Source: Ypsolopha sequella (lineage: Eukaryota; Arthropoda; Insecta; Lepidoptera; Ypsolophidae). From it: a stretch of 64,000 nt of DNA. The notes beneath the pieces are model-generated. The model saw only the letters and a list, made by a program, of their open reading frames with translations, was not told where the DNA came from and ran no database searches. The position numbers and the translations under genes are program-made. Every line of letters begins with the position of its first letter. The stretch's first letter is position 1. Positions 11,001 to 23,000 of the stretch are shown one piece after another. The stretch is from assembly GCA_934047225.1 (NCBI GenBank), contig OW204012.1, positions 8,990,001-9,054,000 on the forward strand. The letters are read 5' to 3'.

Positions 11001-14000
11001 ATCTGAATAAGATATCCGTCAGAGATCGAAGGTGACCGACATAGCCTGCCGAATCAGTAAGTTGAAGTGGCAGTGGACTGGCCATATTTGTCGCCGACGT
11101 GATAACCGTTGGGGCCGTAAAGCATTGGAATGGATACCACGTACAGCAAAGCGAAGCGTAGGCCGCCCTCGTGCCCGCTGGACTGACGATCTGAAGGACG
11201 TTGCGGGTGGCGGCTGGATGAGGATGACTGAGGACCGCCAAGAGTTGCGTAATATTGAGGAGGCCTATGTCCAGTAGTGGACGAATACGGGCTGATGGAT
11301 GGAATCTGAATAAACACCTCTTCACTACAGGTGCGACTGACAGCCCTCGATGTCGAGGGTGCTTAGGCGAGGACGAGGTGGTGGAGTATGTGCTGCTTCA
11401 CCACCCCACCACCGAGGATATGAGACGTAGAGCTGGGATCGCAATGAGCTCCACCTTCTCTTCTCTGGACCAGATTTTAAGTCAGGATATCTATATATCT
11501 ATACTTACTCCCGTACCCTCTTCCGCACTTACACACACAACATATACACTCACGCACTCAACTCATATACACACTCTCTCAAACACAAATTGTTAAGTTT
11601 AGGACATGTCTGTCCTTAACTTTATTAGTTTTTAGTTTCAAAAGTTTATTCTAACTGATAAGAAAATGAAGTGTTTGCTATAAAGAGCGAGACCGCCTGG
11701 TTATACTTAATAGGTGGTCTCAACCTTTTTTCTTTATCTTATTTATTTTACAAGTCATACATTTTAAGATTAATTCGGCTTGAAAATAATTACAATGTTG
11801 GACGATGTGTAAAACAGTTGGGATTACTACTATGAGTGTTTTTATAATATTCAGATCTAAGGTTCAGTGAGTCTATTATGAAACTTACAAATCTATCACT
11901 ATATTCGGCCGTGAACCCTGAACTTAAGATTTGACGGAGAAAGAAAAGAAAATCGCCAGTAGAGCACCGAGTTTCATTTAAGAAATCCAACCTACATTGT
12001 TCGTTGATTTTACACTCGAGTACTAAGTGTAGGAGGTCCTCTTCTCTCTCACATCGTGTACAGTTTGGATCGTCTCTTTTTTTCATGATGAAGTTAAACT
12101 TGTTAAGTGGGATGTGATAAGTTCGAGTTCGGAAGCATATAACTAGATATTTTCTGTTGAGGTTTCTTGAGGCGAACCAAGGTACGCGAGGTGGTTCTTC
12201 TACAATGGTCCTGTACCAGATGCCCTCAACCTTGTTCTGTATTAATTTAGGAAGTTATGAAATAAACGTTATTATTATTAAGCTGAAGCCATTCGCGGCT
12301 CTATTTCAAGGAGTTGTCCTGGCTGAGCTAGCTAACTGGGTGGAAGAGCACAACACTCACAATCACGGAGAGTTAGTGCAGGACTCATCGCCCCTGCTAC
12401 GAATTTAAAATTTATGCACATAAATTGCGAAAATCTCATTGGTGCATGCCCGACCGGGAATCGAACCTGGATCTAAAGATTGAGAGGCCAGCGTTCTACC
12501 CCTGAGCTACCGCCGCCGCTGTTAGTGACTAGTAATAAATGGTACATTAAGGGCCTTACTATTGCCAAATGGGTACTTTCTAAAGCCTACTCCTCGTTTA
12601 TGGCCAAACCAAAAATAATGAAAAAATGTATTATGAATAATCAACTCTTAGACAACATATGCAACATTTTTCTTTTTCATACCACCAAAACTTCTACATG
12701 ATTTTTTTTTTACTGAATGGTGTTTTTTGACCTCAAATTCCCTACTGCTCCTGAGTGGCACGGCCGATTGAATTCATCTATGCTTTAATAAATAGATAAA
12801 CTTTATAGCTATAAACATAACATAAGATTATTCAATCGAGTAATCACGTCCAAGTGAAAAGTATAATTTTCTCCTATTTCGCCCTCTCAAGGACGCAGCG
12901 AGCGTCGTAACAGCCACTATGCATTGCGCGCTGATATGAACGTTATTTCAATGTCGTTTCCGTTGATATTTGTAGTGACAAATATCGAGCTGCTAATTTG
13001 GCGATGGTAATCGCCTTAAGTGTCAACGTACCGTCCATATTATGGTCATTCTCGGCGGTATCGTCATGGTCTATGGCCCCGTTCCCGCCGACGTACTGCA
13101 GCGCTCTCCGTTTCTCCGGCGGCGGCCCCTCTTCCTCGCCGAAGTCTGGTGGTACTGGTAAGGAAATAATATAAAAATTATACCGTCACATGTCCGGCGG
13201 TGTTAGAGGTGTTTTTTAGAAAGTCACTGTCACTCAAACAGACAAAACTCGTATATTATCTTGGTTTGATTTTGTTGACTTTTCAGTATTTTCAAGTAAT
13301 CTGTAGCACAATACCAACATTTTTACCGTCGATTTTTACGTCACGACGTGATAAACAAATATAACAATAAATTTAAAATTAAAAAAAACCCCGAAGCCTT
13401 TGGGTCATAGAGAGGAGATGGTTGTGAGTGAAGTTGGATGTAGGAGATGGAACTACACATCCAATTCTGAAAAATCTTTCACTATTAGGAAACTACATTA
13501 TCCCTGAGTGTTACAGGCCATAGTTACTGTGTTACCCTGCGGTCCGTAATAGAATTACAATGGATCATAAGCCATTCACTTCATACTTTCGTAATCGATT
13601 TTAGCGATATAATTCTATTTCGGAACGCAGGGTTAGTAAAATAGTTATTGTGTTAGTGTAATAATAAGTTCCTTTTACTGGTTGTTGTAATCGTTTCGAT
13701 AGTACTACACAAAAACTAAACAAAGCCGTGGGTGAAAGCAACTAGCTAGAAACACTCGATCAAGTCACCTTTCAAACGAAAAAAACAAAATCAAAATCGA
13801 ATCATTCTTTTGGGATCTACACAAAAACTAAACAAGCTAGTAACTGAACTAGCTAGTAACACTCTCGATCAAGTCACCTTTCAAACAAAAACAACAAAAT
13901 CAAAATCGATTTATTCGTTTGGGAGTGACAATGCCACAGATAGACAAACAAGCTAGTAGCTAAAACACACGATAAACTTATAACACCCCTCTTTTTGCTT

Positions 14001-17000
14001 CGGAGTTCATAATAAAAAGATTTTCATCCAAGAAAAATAATACATTTTATATACAAGTTACGTAGCCGATAAGATTCTGTTGAAAAGGTCGGTGCCTCAG
14101 CTTTCGTGTCCAAAGCTAAGATGCAAAGAGGACCCTGTAAGCTCCATAGTAGTTGTCACCACACCTTCACCATTTGTCAATACTTCAGCAACTAAAAATC
14201 CAACCAGTATAACTAGAAATGGAACATATTGACTCACCAGGATGATGGTTCAGTCCGTTCTCGGACTCGGCGAGTGTGGAATCGTTGCACTTGTCGTGCG
14301 AGTCGGGGCACTTCTCCGGGGTCTGCGCGACGCTCGCTGGCTCCTCGGCCGTGGTCGACGTCGAGGCGTGAGATGGAGCAGGGCTGCGGGGGTTGGGGTA
14401 TTTTAGTTTATGTTTTGGTACTCATATCGTTATAATTAAAGCATGTTACAATTTAGAAAATAATTCAGAAAACAAATTTTCCGAAGTATGATTTTTCGAT
14501 AACTGGTTAGATTTCTTGGGATAAAATGTAGCTCATTTACATCTACCGCAACAGTTTTATCACGATCTGATTGATTGAAAAGTTTGTAAAATAGGAAGGA
14601 AAGAACGATGGGATGGGACAGGATGGAATGTGAAGTAGGATAATAGGGAGGAAAGAAGGATGGAATGTGAAAGATGGGACAGGATAGAATGAAAAGTAGG
14701 ATAGCGAGCGAAGAAGGATAGGGAATGAGAAGTAGGATAGGGAGGGAAGAAGGATAGGGAGGGAAGAAGGATGAGGAGTGACAGTTGGGAAGGGATGAAA
14801 TGAGAAATAGGATAGGAGAAGAAGGATGGGGAGTGACAGATGGAATGAGAAGTAGGATAAGGAGGGAAGAAGCATGAGATATGAGATGTGATAAGTAGAA
14901 TGGAATGTGTACCTATATGAAAGGGTAGTGCGATGGGATGGGATGGATTAGTCAAAGGGAATGTGAAGAGATGTGTTGGTTTGGATGGTGGTATGGGATT
15001 TCAAAAGAAATCGAACTCACCTGGGCACCATACTGTGGTCCAGATCGCTGGCAGATGTGTCCTTCTGTCGACTCTCGCGTTTTTTCGTGTTTCTCGGCTT
15101 CTTGGGCGGCGCTCGGGATATACAGTTGGCGCAGTACCACTTGCCGCGGGGATTCTATCGATAACAAACAAAGGGCTCATCATCTTCGACGAAAATAGAG
15201 TTTACAGCCCTCGGTTACCAATCTACTATATGGTTACTTATGTTAAAACGTATACAATATGCTGTCACTCCCTTCGAGCTTTATTCACACATTGTAACAT
15301 ATATAGAACTATAGATATCATAATAATTACTACAGATCAGTGTATAGAACAGACATACCTTTCCTAATGGCGGATGATGACAATCCTGATGATAAGCCCG
15401 CGGACACAACGCGCAATGGATAGTCCGCCCCGGTTGTAGTCCGCCACACACGATGCACACACGCTCCCCTCTAGCTTTGTTAACGCACTCCCAACAGTAC
15501 CTGGAGAGAACAAATGGATTTTAGAAAGGGACAGGCATCCACGGTCACACAAACGCAAACACAAAGTTGTGAGGAAAGTTGAATCAATGAATACACACTT
15601 TATTGTACACGGTCAAATAAAAAATTGAGTACAGAGTTTTGAACACACAATGTTGTACAAGGGCGGACTTATCACTTAAAGCGATTTCTTCCAGCCAACC
15701 TTTGGGTGGTGAAGAAAGTATTATTTTACGTAATGTGGAGGGGGATACCAAATTTACAAAATACATAAATAAAAGAAGATTAAAAAGCAATAAAGTGAAG
15801 TTGTGAATGCTTTTATAATATTTTAGGCTGACTCGATTAACATTATCTAGATTTATGTCAAATTACAACGAAAAATCTGGAGATAATATCTTATCATATC
15901 TTAACAAGAAACCTGTAAAAAACGTATTAACAGTTTTTTACCAAAAGTGTTTCTAAATGTGTTTTTATTGATTTAGTCAAAATCATTAAATGTATATGTT
16001 ATGGACCAAGTGATAAATTGGGCATTATACATAATGCCCCGTCATTATGAAAAATGCCCAATATGAGAGTGCAATTTGATAATAATTATTCAAATAATCA
16101 AATTGACCTGGCATTATACATATTCTCCGTCACCTTTTGGGCAAAAAAATACAAACATATTAAATTACCATTTTTTCATTTGTTTTGTCATCAATGTATT
16201 TGTATTGTAATCGGAATCACTATTTGGATTAATTAGCAAGGACTTCTACATTAAGAATCCACTAGTTTTTGCATTTAAAACTTAAGGAAAGTCATATGAA
16301 AAATATAGGTAACACAAAACATATAAAATTTAAAACTAAAATTTCACAACATATCTTTGTATTATAGAAGTTTTGACATATTATTATAAAACATAAAATA
16401 AACTAAAGTTTAAGCAATCAGGCTCATTATTCGGCATAATAAGTATCCAATTGTTTTCCCTTCCGCTAAATATAGCTTCATTATCAAATTGCCCAATTGT
16501 CACGTAGCAATATAATAATGACCGTGAAATGTGATAAATAATGAAGTTTAGATAGTAATTAATCATTTAGCCCGATAGAGCTAAACAATATTCATAATGC
16601 TCACACATTATGAATAATGCCCGCATTAATTACTTGCTCCATAACATATACAACGTGTAACAGAAAGGTGTAACCATATTTGAAGAGCTTATTCAGTCAA
16701 TGGTATAGAACAACTTTTACTATGGAACAAAACCTGTATGTCGAAAATAAAATTCACGCCACCTTATACAAGATTTCCTTACGTCTCAACACTTACCAGT
16801 CTCCCTCGGGTATCTTGTCCATACTGGGCTTGAAGCAGTAGGTGTGGTATCCCTTGTCGCAGCCATCGCACAGCAGCAGCTGGTCCTCGTTGTCTCCACA
16901 CAGACAGAACTGGCAGTTCTGTGGAACAAACTGTCTTTATGACCTGTTTATTGGGGTTAAGTTTTACCTATACATACCCAGTCTCCCAGAGGGTTAGGTA

Positions 17001-20000
17001 GAGACTAAAGAGACTAGAGATAAAAAAAAAAGGTAAAATGTTATTTTTTGTTAATTAGAATTCACTAGAATTCATTTAGAATCTTCCAAATTATAAAATA
17101 AATATAGCGAGGTATATTATATTATTAGTTTTATTATATACAAACACATCTTCACACACACACAACGCATTCATCCTCACACTTCACACACATACCATTC
17201 ACACATTACTCACCCTCATACTCAAGTTCATACTTTTTTCTTCTATTTGTTACTCTATATAGTTTGCCTAATTGATAAGATCTACCTTCTTTTTGGAAAA
17301 ATTAAAACCTAATGGTAATACTAACCCACTAATATGATATTATAAGATTTCTATGTACCTACTAACCACATTCTTGTTTGTATTTTTTTGTAAATAATTA
17401 TTATGCTAACACAATTATTATTTGTATAATTTATAAATAAGAGGAGAAACTGGTTCCTGAATCTCAGTTTTAACTTTTTGGGAGCCAGTTGCTTTAAACC
17501 AATTGTGACTTTGTGTTGGAAAATAAATACTTTTTTCAATGCATGTGCACGTAAAGGCCCACTTTTTATGCATCAAAACCGAACAAAAAGTCGATTATTT
17601 TGCCCTAGGGCTTTATTATTATTATTTTTTTAATTTAGTTACAATGGTTGGTTAACCTGCAGCCTTTCCTGTGTACCATAGATGTTATACTTTTTTTCCA
17701 CTGTTTAACGGCTCTGGATACAGTCCTTTTGAGCCAATTATAATTTAAAGTACACAAGATTATATTTGTTTTCATTTCCTCACACTATGCATTGAAAAAC
17801 GTAGTATGATACACGGGCGTAAAAGCAATAAATTACTCGGTTACGTTTAAAACACTCGCTACGCTCGTGTTTAATTTATTCCTTTTCGCCCTAGTAGCAT
17901 AAACTACTATTATATTATGTTATGTTATGTTCTTGGAGAGACTTTTATAAAATTTGCCAATAATTTTTACTCGTGTCTATAAACGAGTGTTAAAGAAAAC
18001 CGTATCCTTCACAATGTAGGGGTCAGTGTATATTTTTCCAAATTTTTCCAATTTAATTCTATAACTACATCTCCATTGGCTCAACTTGAGTTATTTCGCG
18101 GAAGAACGATGCAGCATTTTCTGATAATCTAACTGACGGACTAATTAGAATTTTTTAGTCATCATGCCTATTCCCCTACAGACACTGGCGTCGGTATTGG
18201 TCGCTCGGTAAATGCGGTGGTACGAGGGGAGGCTGAAAAGTAACCTACCTAACTATGAAAGAAAAGACGTAACTGGATAGTTTTTTTTTATTTTTCTATA
18301 TAGTCCTTTGCTAGTAAAATGCATTTATTAAATTTTTCAAATATTGAATTTAAGCCATTAAAAAAAAAAAAACGGTTTGTCGTCAAAATAGTCAGAAGCC
18401 GCTGCCTTCATTTCGTCATCGGTCATAAATCTTCGTCGCCTGAGGTCTTTCTTGAGAAGTCTAAACAGAAAATAGTCACAGGGGGCTAGATCTGGACTAT
18501 AAGGGGGGTGGTCAATGGTTTCGAAGCCATTGTCTTTAATTGCTAGCTTTGTTGTGCGTGCGGTATGCACTGGTGCGTTATCGTGCAAAATCAGAATTCC
18601 TTTGCTTAGTTTACCTCGCCGTTTTTCTTTTATTGTCTCTCTTAGTTGATATAATAAGTTTGAGTAATAATCAGCATTCATTGTAGTTTTTTTCGGTAAA
18701 TAATCTATGAGCAAAATCCCTTCTGTGTCCCATAAGATTGTAGCCATAAGTTTACCGGCCGATGGACAGACCTTAAATTTCCGAGGCGGCTTCTCATCCT
18801 TAAATTTCCACTGTAACGACTCTTGCTTACTTTCCGGGTCCCATTGTCGAATCCAAGTCTCATCACATGTTACAATTCTAGAAATTATTTCTTCCTCTTT
18901 CCCTCGACTCATGTCCAAAAATTCTTCGCAATATTTGACACGCCTCTCCATGTCAAATGCAGTCAACATTCTAGGGACCCAACGTGCACTAACCTTGGAC
19001 ATGTTCAAATGCTCATGAATTATTTCATTGACTCGCTCTTTACTGACGCCCACATCTCTAGCTATCTCCCACTGCTTCACTCGTCGGTCCTCTAATATAT
19101 ATTTTTTTCACCCTGGCTACATTTTCATCGGTGACGGCCGAAACTGGTCTTCCGCTACGAGGATCATCTTCGAGGCTCTCACGACCTAATTTAAACTGCC
19201 TTGACCAAAACTTTATAACAAATTCGGAAGATCACGAACTGCCAAACACACGTGACATACGCTGTCTGATCTCCGAAGGCGTATTCCCTTCTTTAGTCAA
19301 AAACTTAATCACCGCACGCTGCTCGATTTTATCCATTTTCACTTTTTCTACCGACATGTTCGAAACAATTGTAGGAGACAAATAAACGTGATGCAATAAA
19401 CAAATGAATGTAATACATTTTGAAAATAGAATAACAAACGAATATAAATCCATACCAGCCAGCATTATTTTTGTATATATTTCTGACCAAGGAGATTACA
19501 TATCAGCCGCCCTACGTATCTTCGTAGAAGCGATGGAGTCGGCACAGCCGGAGATTATGGACTATCGGAAGAATTTAGAAGCCAGCTCCTTGAAGGAGAA
19601 GAAGGAAGTCGATACCAGCGGACCTATTATGTATCTTTAGTTGCCAACTGCGGGCCTATTATGTATCTCTAGTTGCCTTCTGGACTGGGTGTCTATCATC
19701 AAAAACATAGATATACTATCGAATTCCGATTGTCTAAGGCCATGTTAGCACTTGCAGTGACGACACAGTTCGTAAATAGTTCAATACCCACTAAAAGCAA
19801 TTTTGAAAGTTTAGTTTTTATCTATGTTTTTGACGATAGGCACCCTGTGCAGTTGGCAACTTAAGATACAGAATAGGGGGGCTAGATTGGGTGCATATCA
19901 TCAAAAACATAGATATACTATCGAATTCCAAATGTCTAAGGATATGTTCGCACTTGAAGTGACGACACAGTTCGTAAATAGTTCAATACCCACTAAAGGC

Positions 20001-23000
20001 AATTTTGAAAGTACAGTTTTTATCTATGTTTTTGATGATAGCCACCTAGCCCAGTCGCCAACCAGAGATACAGAATAGGGGGGCAGGAAACGGAAGAAAA
20101 AAGGTGAAATGTTATTTTTTGTTAATTAGAATGCACTGTTCTTGGAGAGTGTTTTATAAAATTTGCCAATAATTTTTACCGTCTGTAGACGCGTATCAGA
20201 AATAACCGTCAAGTGTCCTTCACAGTCAGGGGGTTTTTATTGTTTATTTTTCGAAATTTTCCCAATTTAATTCTATAACTACATCTCTATTTGCTCATCT
20301 TTAGTTATTTCGCGGAAGAACGATGCCATTGCTGTCCATAAGAGTTTCAATTTTTTAACGGATTCACGAAATTATGAAATCTTTCAGCTATTTTTTTCTC
20401 CTGTCACATTTTATTTCTCAAAATTTCTTCGTTTTTATTTCTCATATGTATACCCACGCATGTCTCCCGGAGGGGTAGGCAGAGACTACAGATTTCCATC
20501 TGCTACGATCTGGCACACCTCTTTCGCCTCTTCCACATCCATCAATCTAGTCACGCAAGCTCTTTCATTTCGTCTACTTTTGATATTGCCCTTGTTCAGT
20601 ATATCGACAATTTCGTCAGCATACGTCGTATAGTTTTGTTGATTTATGTCCGCCACCTTATTGTCTAACTTCGATATCTCTATCGTAATCGCCTTCAAGG
20701 GTTCTTCTAAAATAATTAAAAGTATCAACATTAGCTGGTCACAGTTTACGGGTAGTCGTGACAGTGATTCGTGACTTACAGGCGCATGTCTCTATTGTTC
20801 AATTGTTATCCAAAGTCAACTGTTTAATTAGCTATAGGAAAGCACATAACTTTTTTAATTTTGGAAAAATTCCTACTATTACCGAAGTTAGCGATAGCGA
20901 TATATTTTATCACTTTTGTATGAAATGGTGTCAGATGACGTCACGTGACATGCTGCTAAGCTCACTTTGATTGCCAATAACTTCGTAATTTTTTGAGATA
21001 TCGAAAAAATAATGTTACTACTGTTTTTAGCTTTTTAAACGCAGTTGATTTTCATAACAATCTTCATGTAGGAGACGGGCTCATTGGTGCAAATATATCC
21101 TGAACTTATACATGAAGAAATACGCACCGCTTTCATAATGCTCTTGTCCCACGCCACGCCAGCTTCCAAAGCTTGCAGCAACATCGCTAGTTGCGCCGAA
21201 GTGTTGCAACGCGCCACTGCCTCGCGCCACGTTGCCAAACCTCTCGCTATGCCTTTGTTGTTTTCTGCTGATAAAAGTGGAATCATTATTAGTTACAGTC
21301 GCATATTTATACTTAAGGGTCGGCGCTCCATGGAAGTAAGTCCTGCTTGAACGCTTTTATGTTGTAACTATCTCGTTCTAATCAACAGCCACGCATAAAA
21401 CCTCAGTTATTTTGACTTTTTTTTTAAACATTTTTGCGTAGTGTGGAAAAACTATAAATCGTATCTGAAAACTGTTTTTATTATAATGTTGTAATGTTTA
21501 GGTAATGCTTGGGATATCTCTGATGGATAAAATTCGAAACGAAAATATCCGTCAGAGATCGAAGGTGACCGACATAGCCTGCCGAATCAGTAAGTTGAAG
21601 TGCCAGTGGACTGGCCATATTTGTCGTCGACGTGATAACCGTTGGGGCCGTAAGGCATTGGAATGGAGACCACGTACAGCAAAGCGTAGCGTAAGCCGCC
21701 CCCGTGCCCGCTGGACTGACGATCTGAAGGACGTTGCGGGTGGCGGCTGGATGAGAATGACTGAGGTCTGCCAAGAGTGGCGTGATATTGGGGGAGGCCT
21801 ATGTCCAGCAGTGGACGAATACGGGCTGATGGATGGATGGATGGTTTAGGTAATACGTAACAAATCAAAATGGCCGCCGTTACCTTTCCCATCGCCCGCT
21901 CCGTCAGAGTTCTGCGGCGAGGAGGCGGGCGCGTTGCCGTGCTCCGCCTGGAGCGCTGCGCCGATTGCTGCCTCTGTTGTACTGTGGACAACAAGCACTA
22001 CGATATAGCTCACCAAATACTATTAAACGAGCAATATTTGTGTATATGTATACAGTGTGTCCCTCGTACAAGTGCACATCCGAAAGTGGGTGAAACTAGA
22101 TCTAAATATATCGACAAAAACAAAGAAAAAAAAATCTTTGTATGGGACGCGAGCGCAGTGCCTTTGGTTAACCGCTCGTAGAAAATATGTTATTTATGAT
22201 AGAACGTTGTATTTTTTTATGTTGGAAAGATAATGGAATATGCAATGATAAATAGGAATAAAAGTATAGTGAAACTGGGATATTATTTTGAAAAAATTGA
22301 CTTTAACTGAAAAAAAAGATGGAAAAATTAAAGAAATAATCTTTTAGGATATTATTTTTATGGTAATGGTAGTTGATTATGTTTTGTTTTTTATTTCGTA
22401 TGCAACGTCTATTCTTAAGGATTATAACAGTTTTATTTCATTGCATTACTCGCGATAGATCAAAAGTTATGACATATTTAATACAAAGTCTCCATGGTGG
22501 ACAAAAAAAAATTTAAAACGTAAAACAAAACAATAAAACAAAAATTTTCTAAAAAGAAAAATATTTTTTGTCAATAAAATAAGGTCTAGTTTCACCCCTT
22601 TTCGGATGTGCACTTGTACGAGGGACACACTGTATATATTTCTAGAAAACGACCGGATTTCGATAAAATTCACAGTTTGGGGGTTTTCGGGGGCGTCAAC
22701 GCCGTCAAGTCGAACTAGTGCATTCCGTTTCACGCGTTGACGTGATTTGTTGGTTCTGTTTCGTCAAACTGCATCGACGCGTTTTATGTACAGAAACAAA
22801 TCGGAACAAATTTAAATATTGTGTTGAAAAAGACTTTATACACTAGCTAAACGTTTTGCATCTCTCTCGGCGGCCAGGTACTTTATACAATACTATTAAA
22901 TTTAAAGATGTAGTGACTAGAATAGAAAAGGAATGCTTCAGTGGTTTGGACATGTAGAGAGAATGAATGAAAGTAGTGTGACCAAAGAAATTTATGGTGC

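Larger units (their letters stand above)
18118..20635 (+). pseudogene. tou: Inverted duplicate of tou exon 11 with flanking intron
   Basis: Reverse complement of about 35470-36330. It includes the MITE H tip, the acceptor (TTCCCCTACAG, 18180-18181), the exon from 18182, a donor (GTGAAATG at 20104), downstream intron, and even the retrotransposon tail of the original. Setting aside two insertions (18223-19516 and 19619-20085), the exon frame is uninterrupted, with Q to R and N to S replacements visible. It is in the opposite orientation to tou and cannot serve as an exon. MITE G, present in the original block, is absent here. Confidence 0.88.

Noticed and set aside
12413..12532. tRNA gene on the minus strand
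   Set aside because: A and B boxes are present, but the acceptor arms do not pair and a second copy continues into a SINE body at 46225-46562.
14543..14955. Open frames of 110 and 131 codons on the minus strand
   Set aside because: Low-complexity translation (Pro/Ser/Phe/Leu) of the polypurine minisatellite.
21505..21849. Host gene of 114 codons
   Set aside because: Two further copies (11008 and 9385) and a GGAT tail show it is a retrotransposon 3' end.
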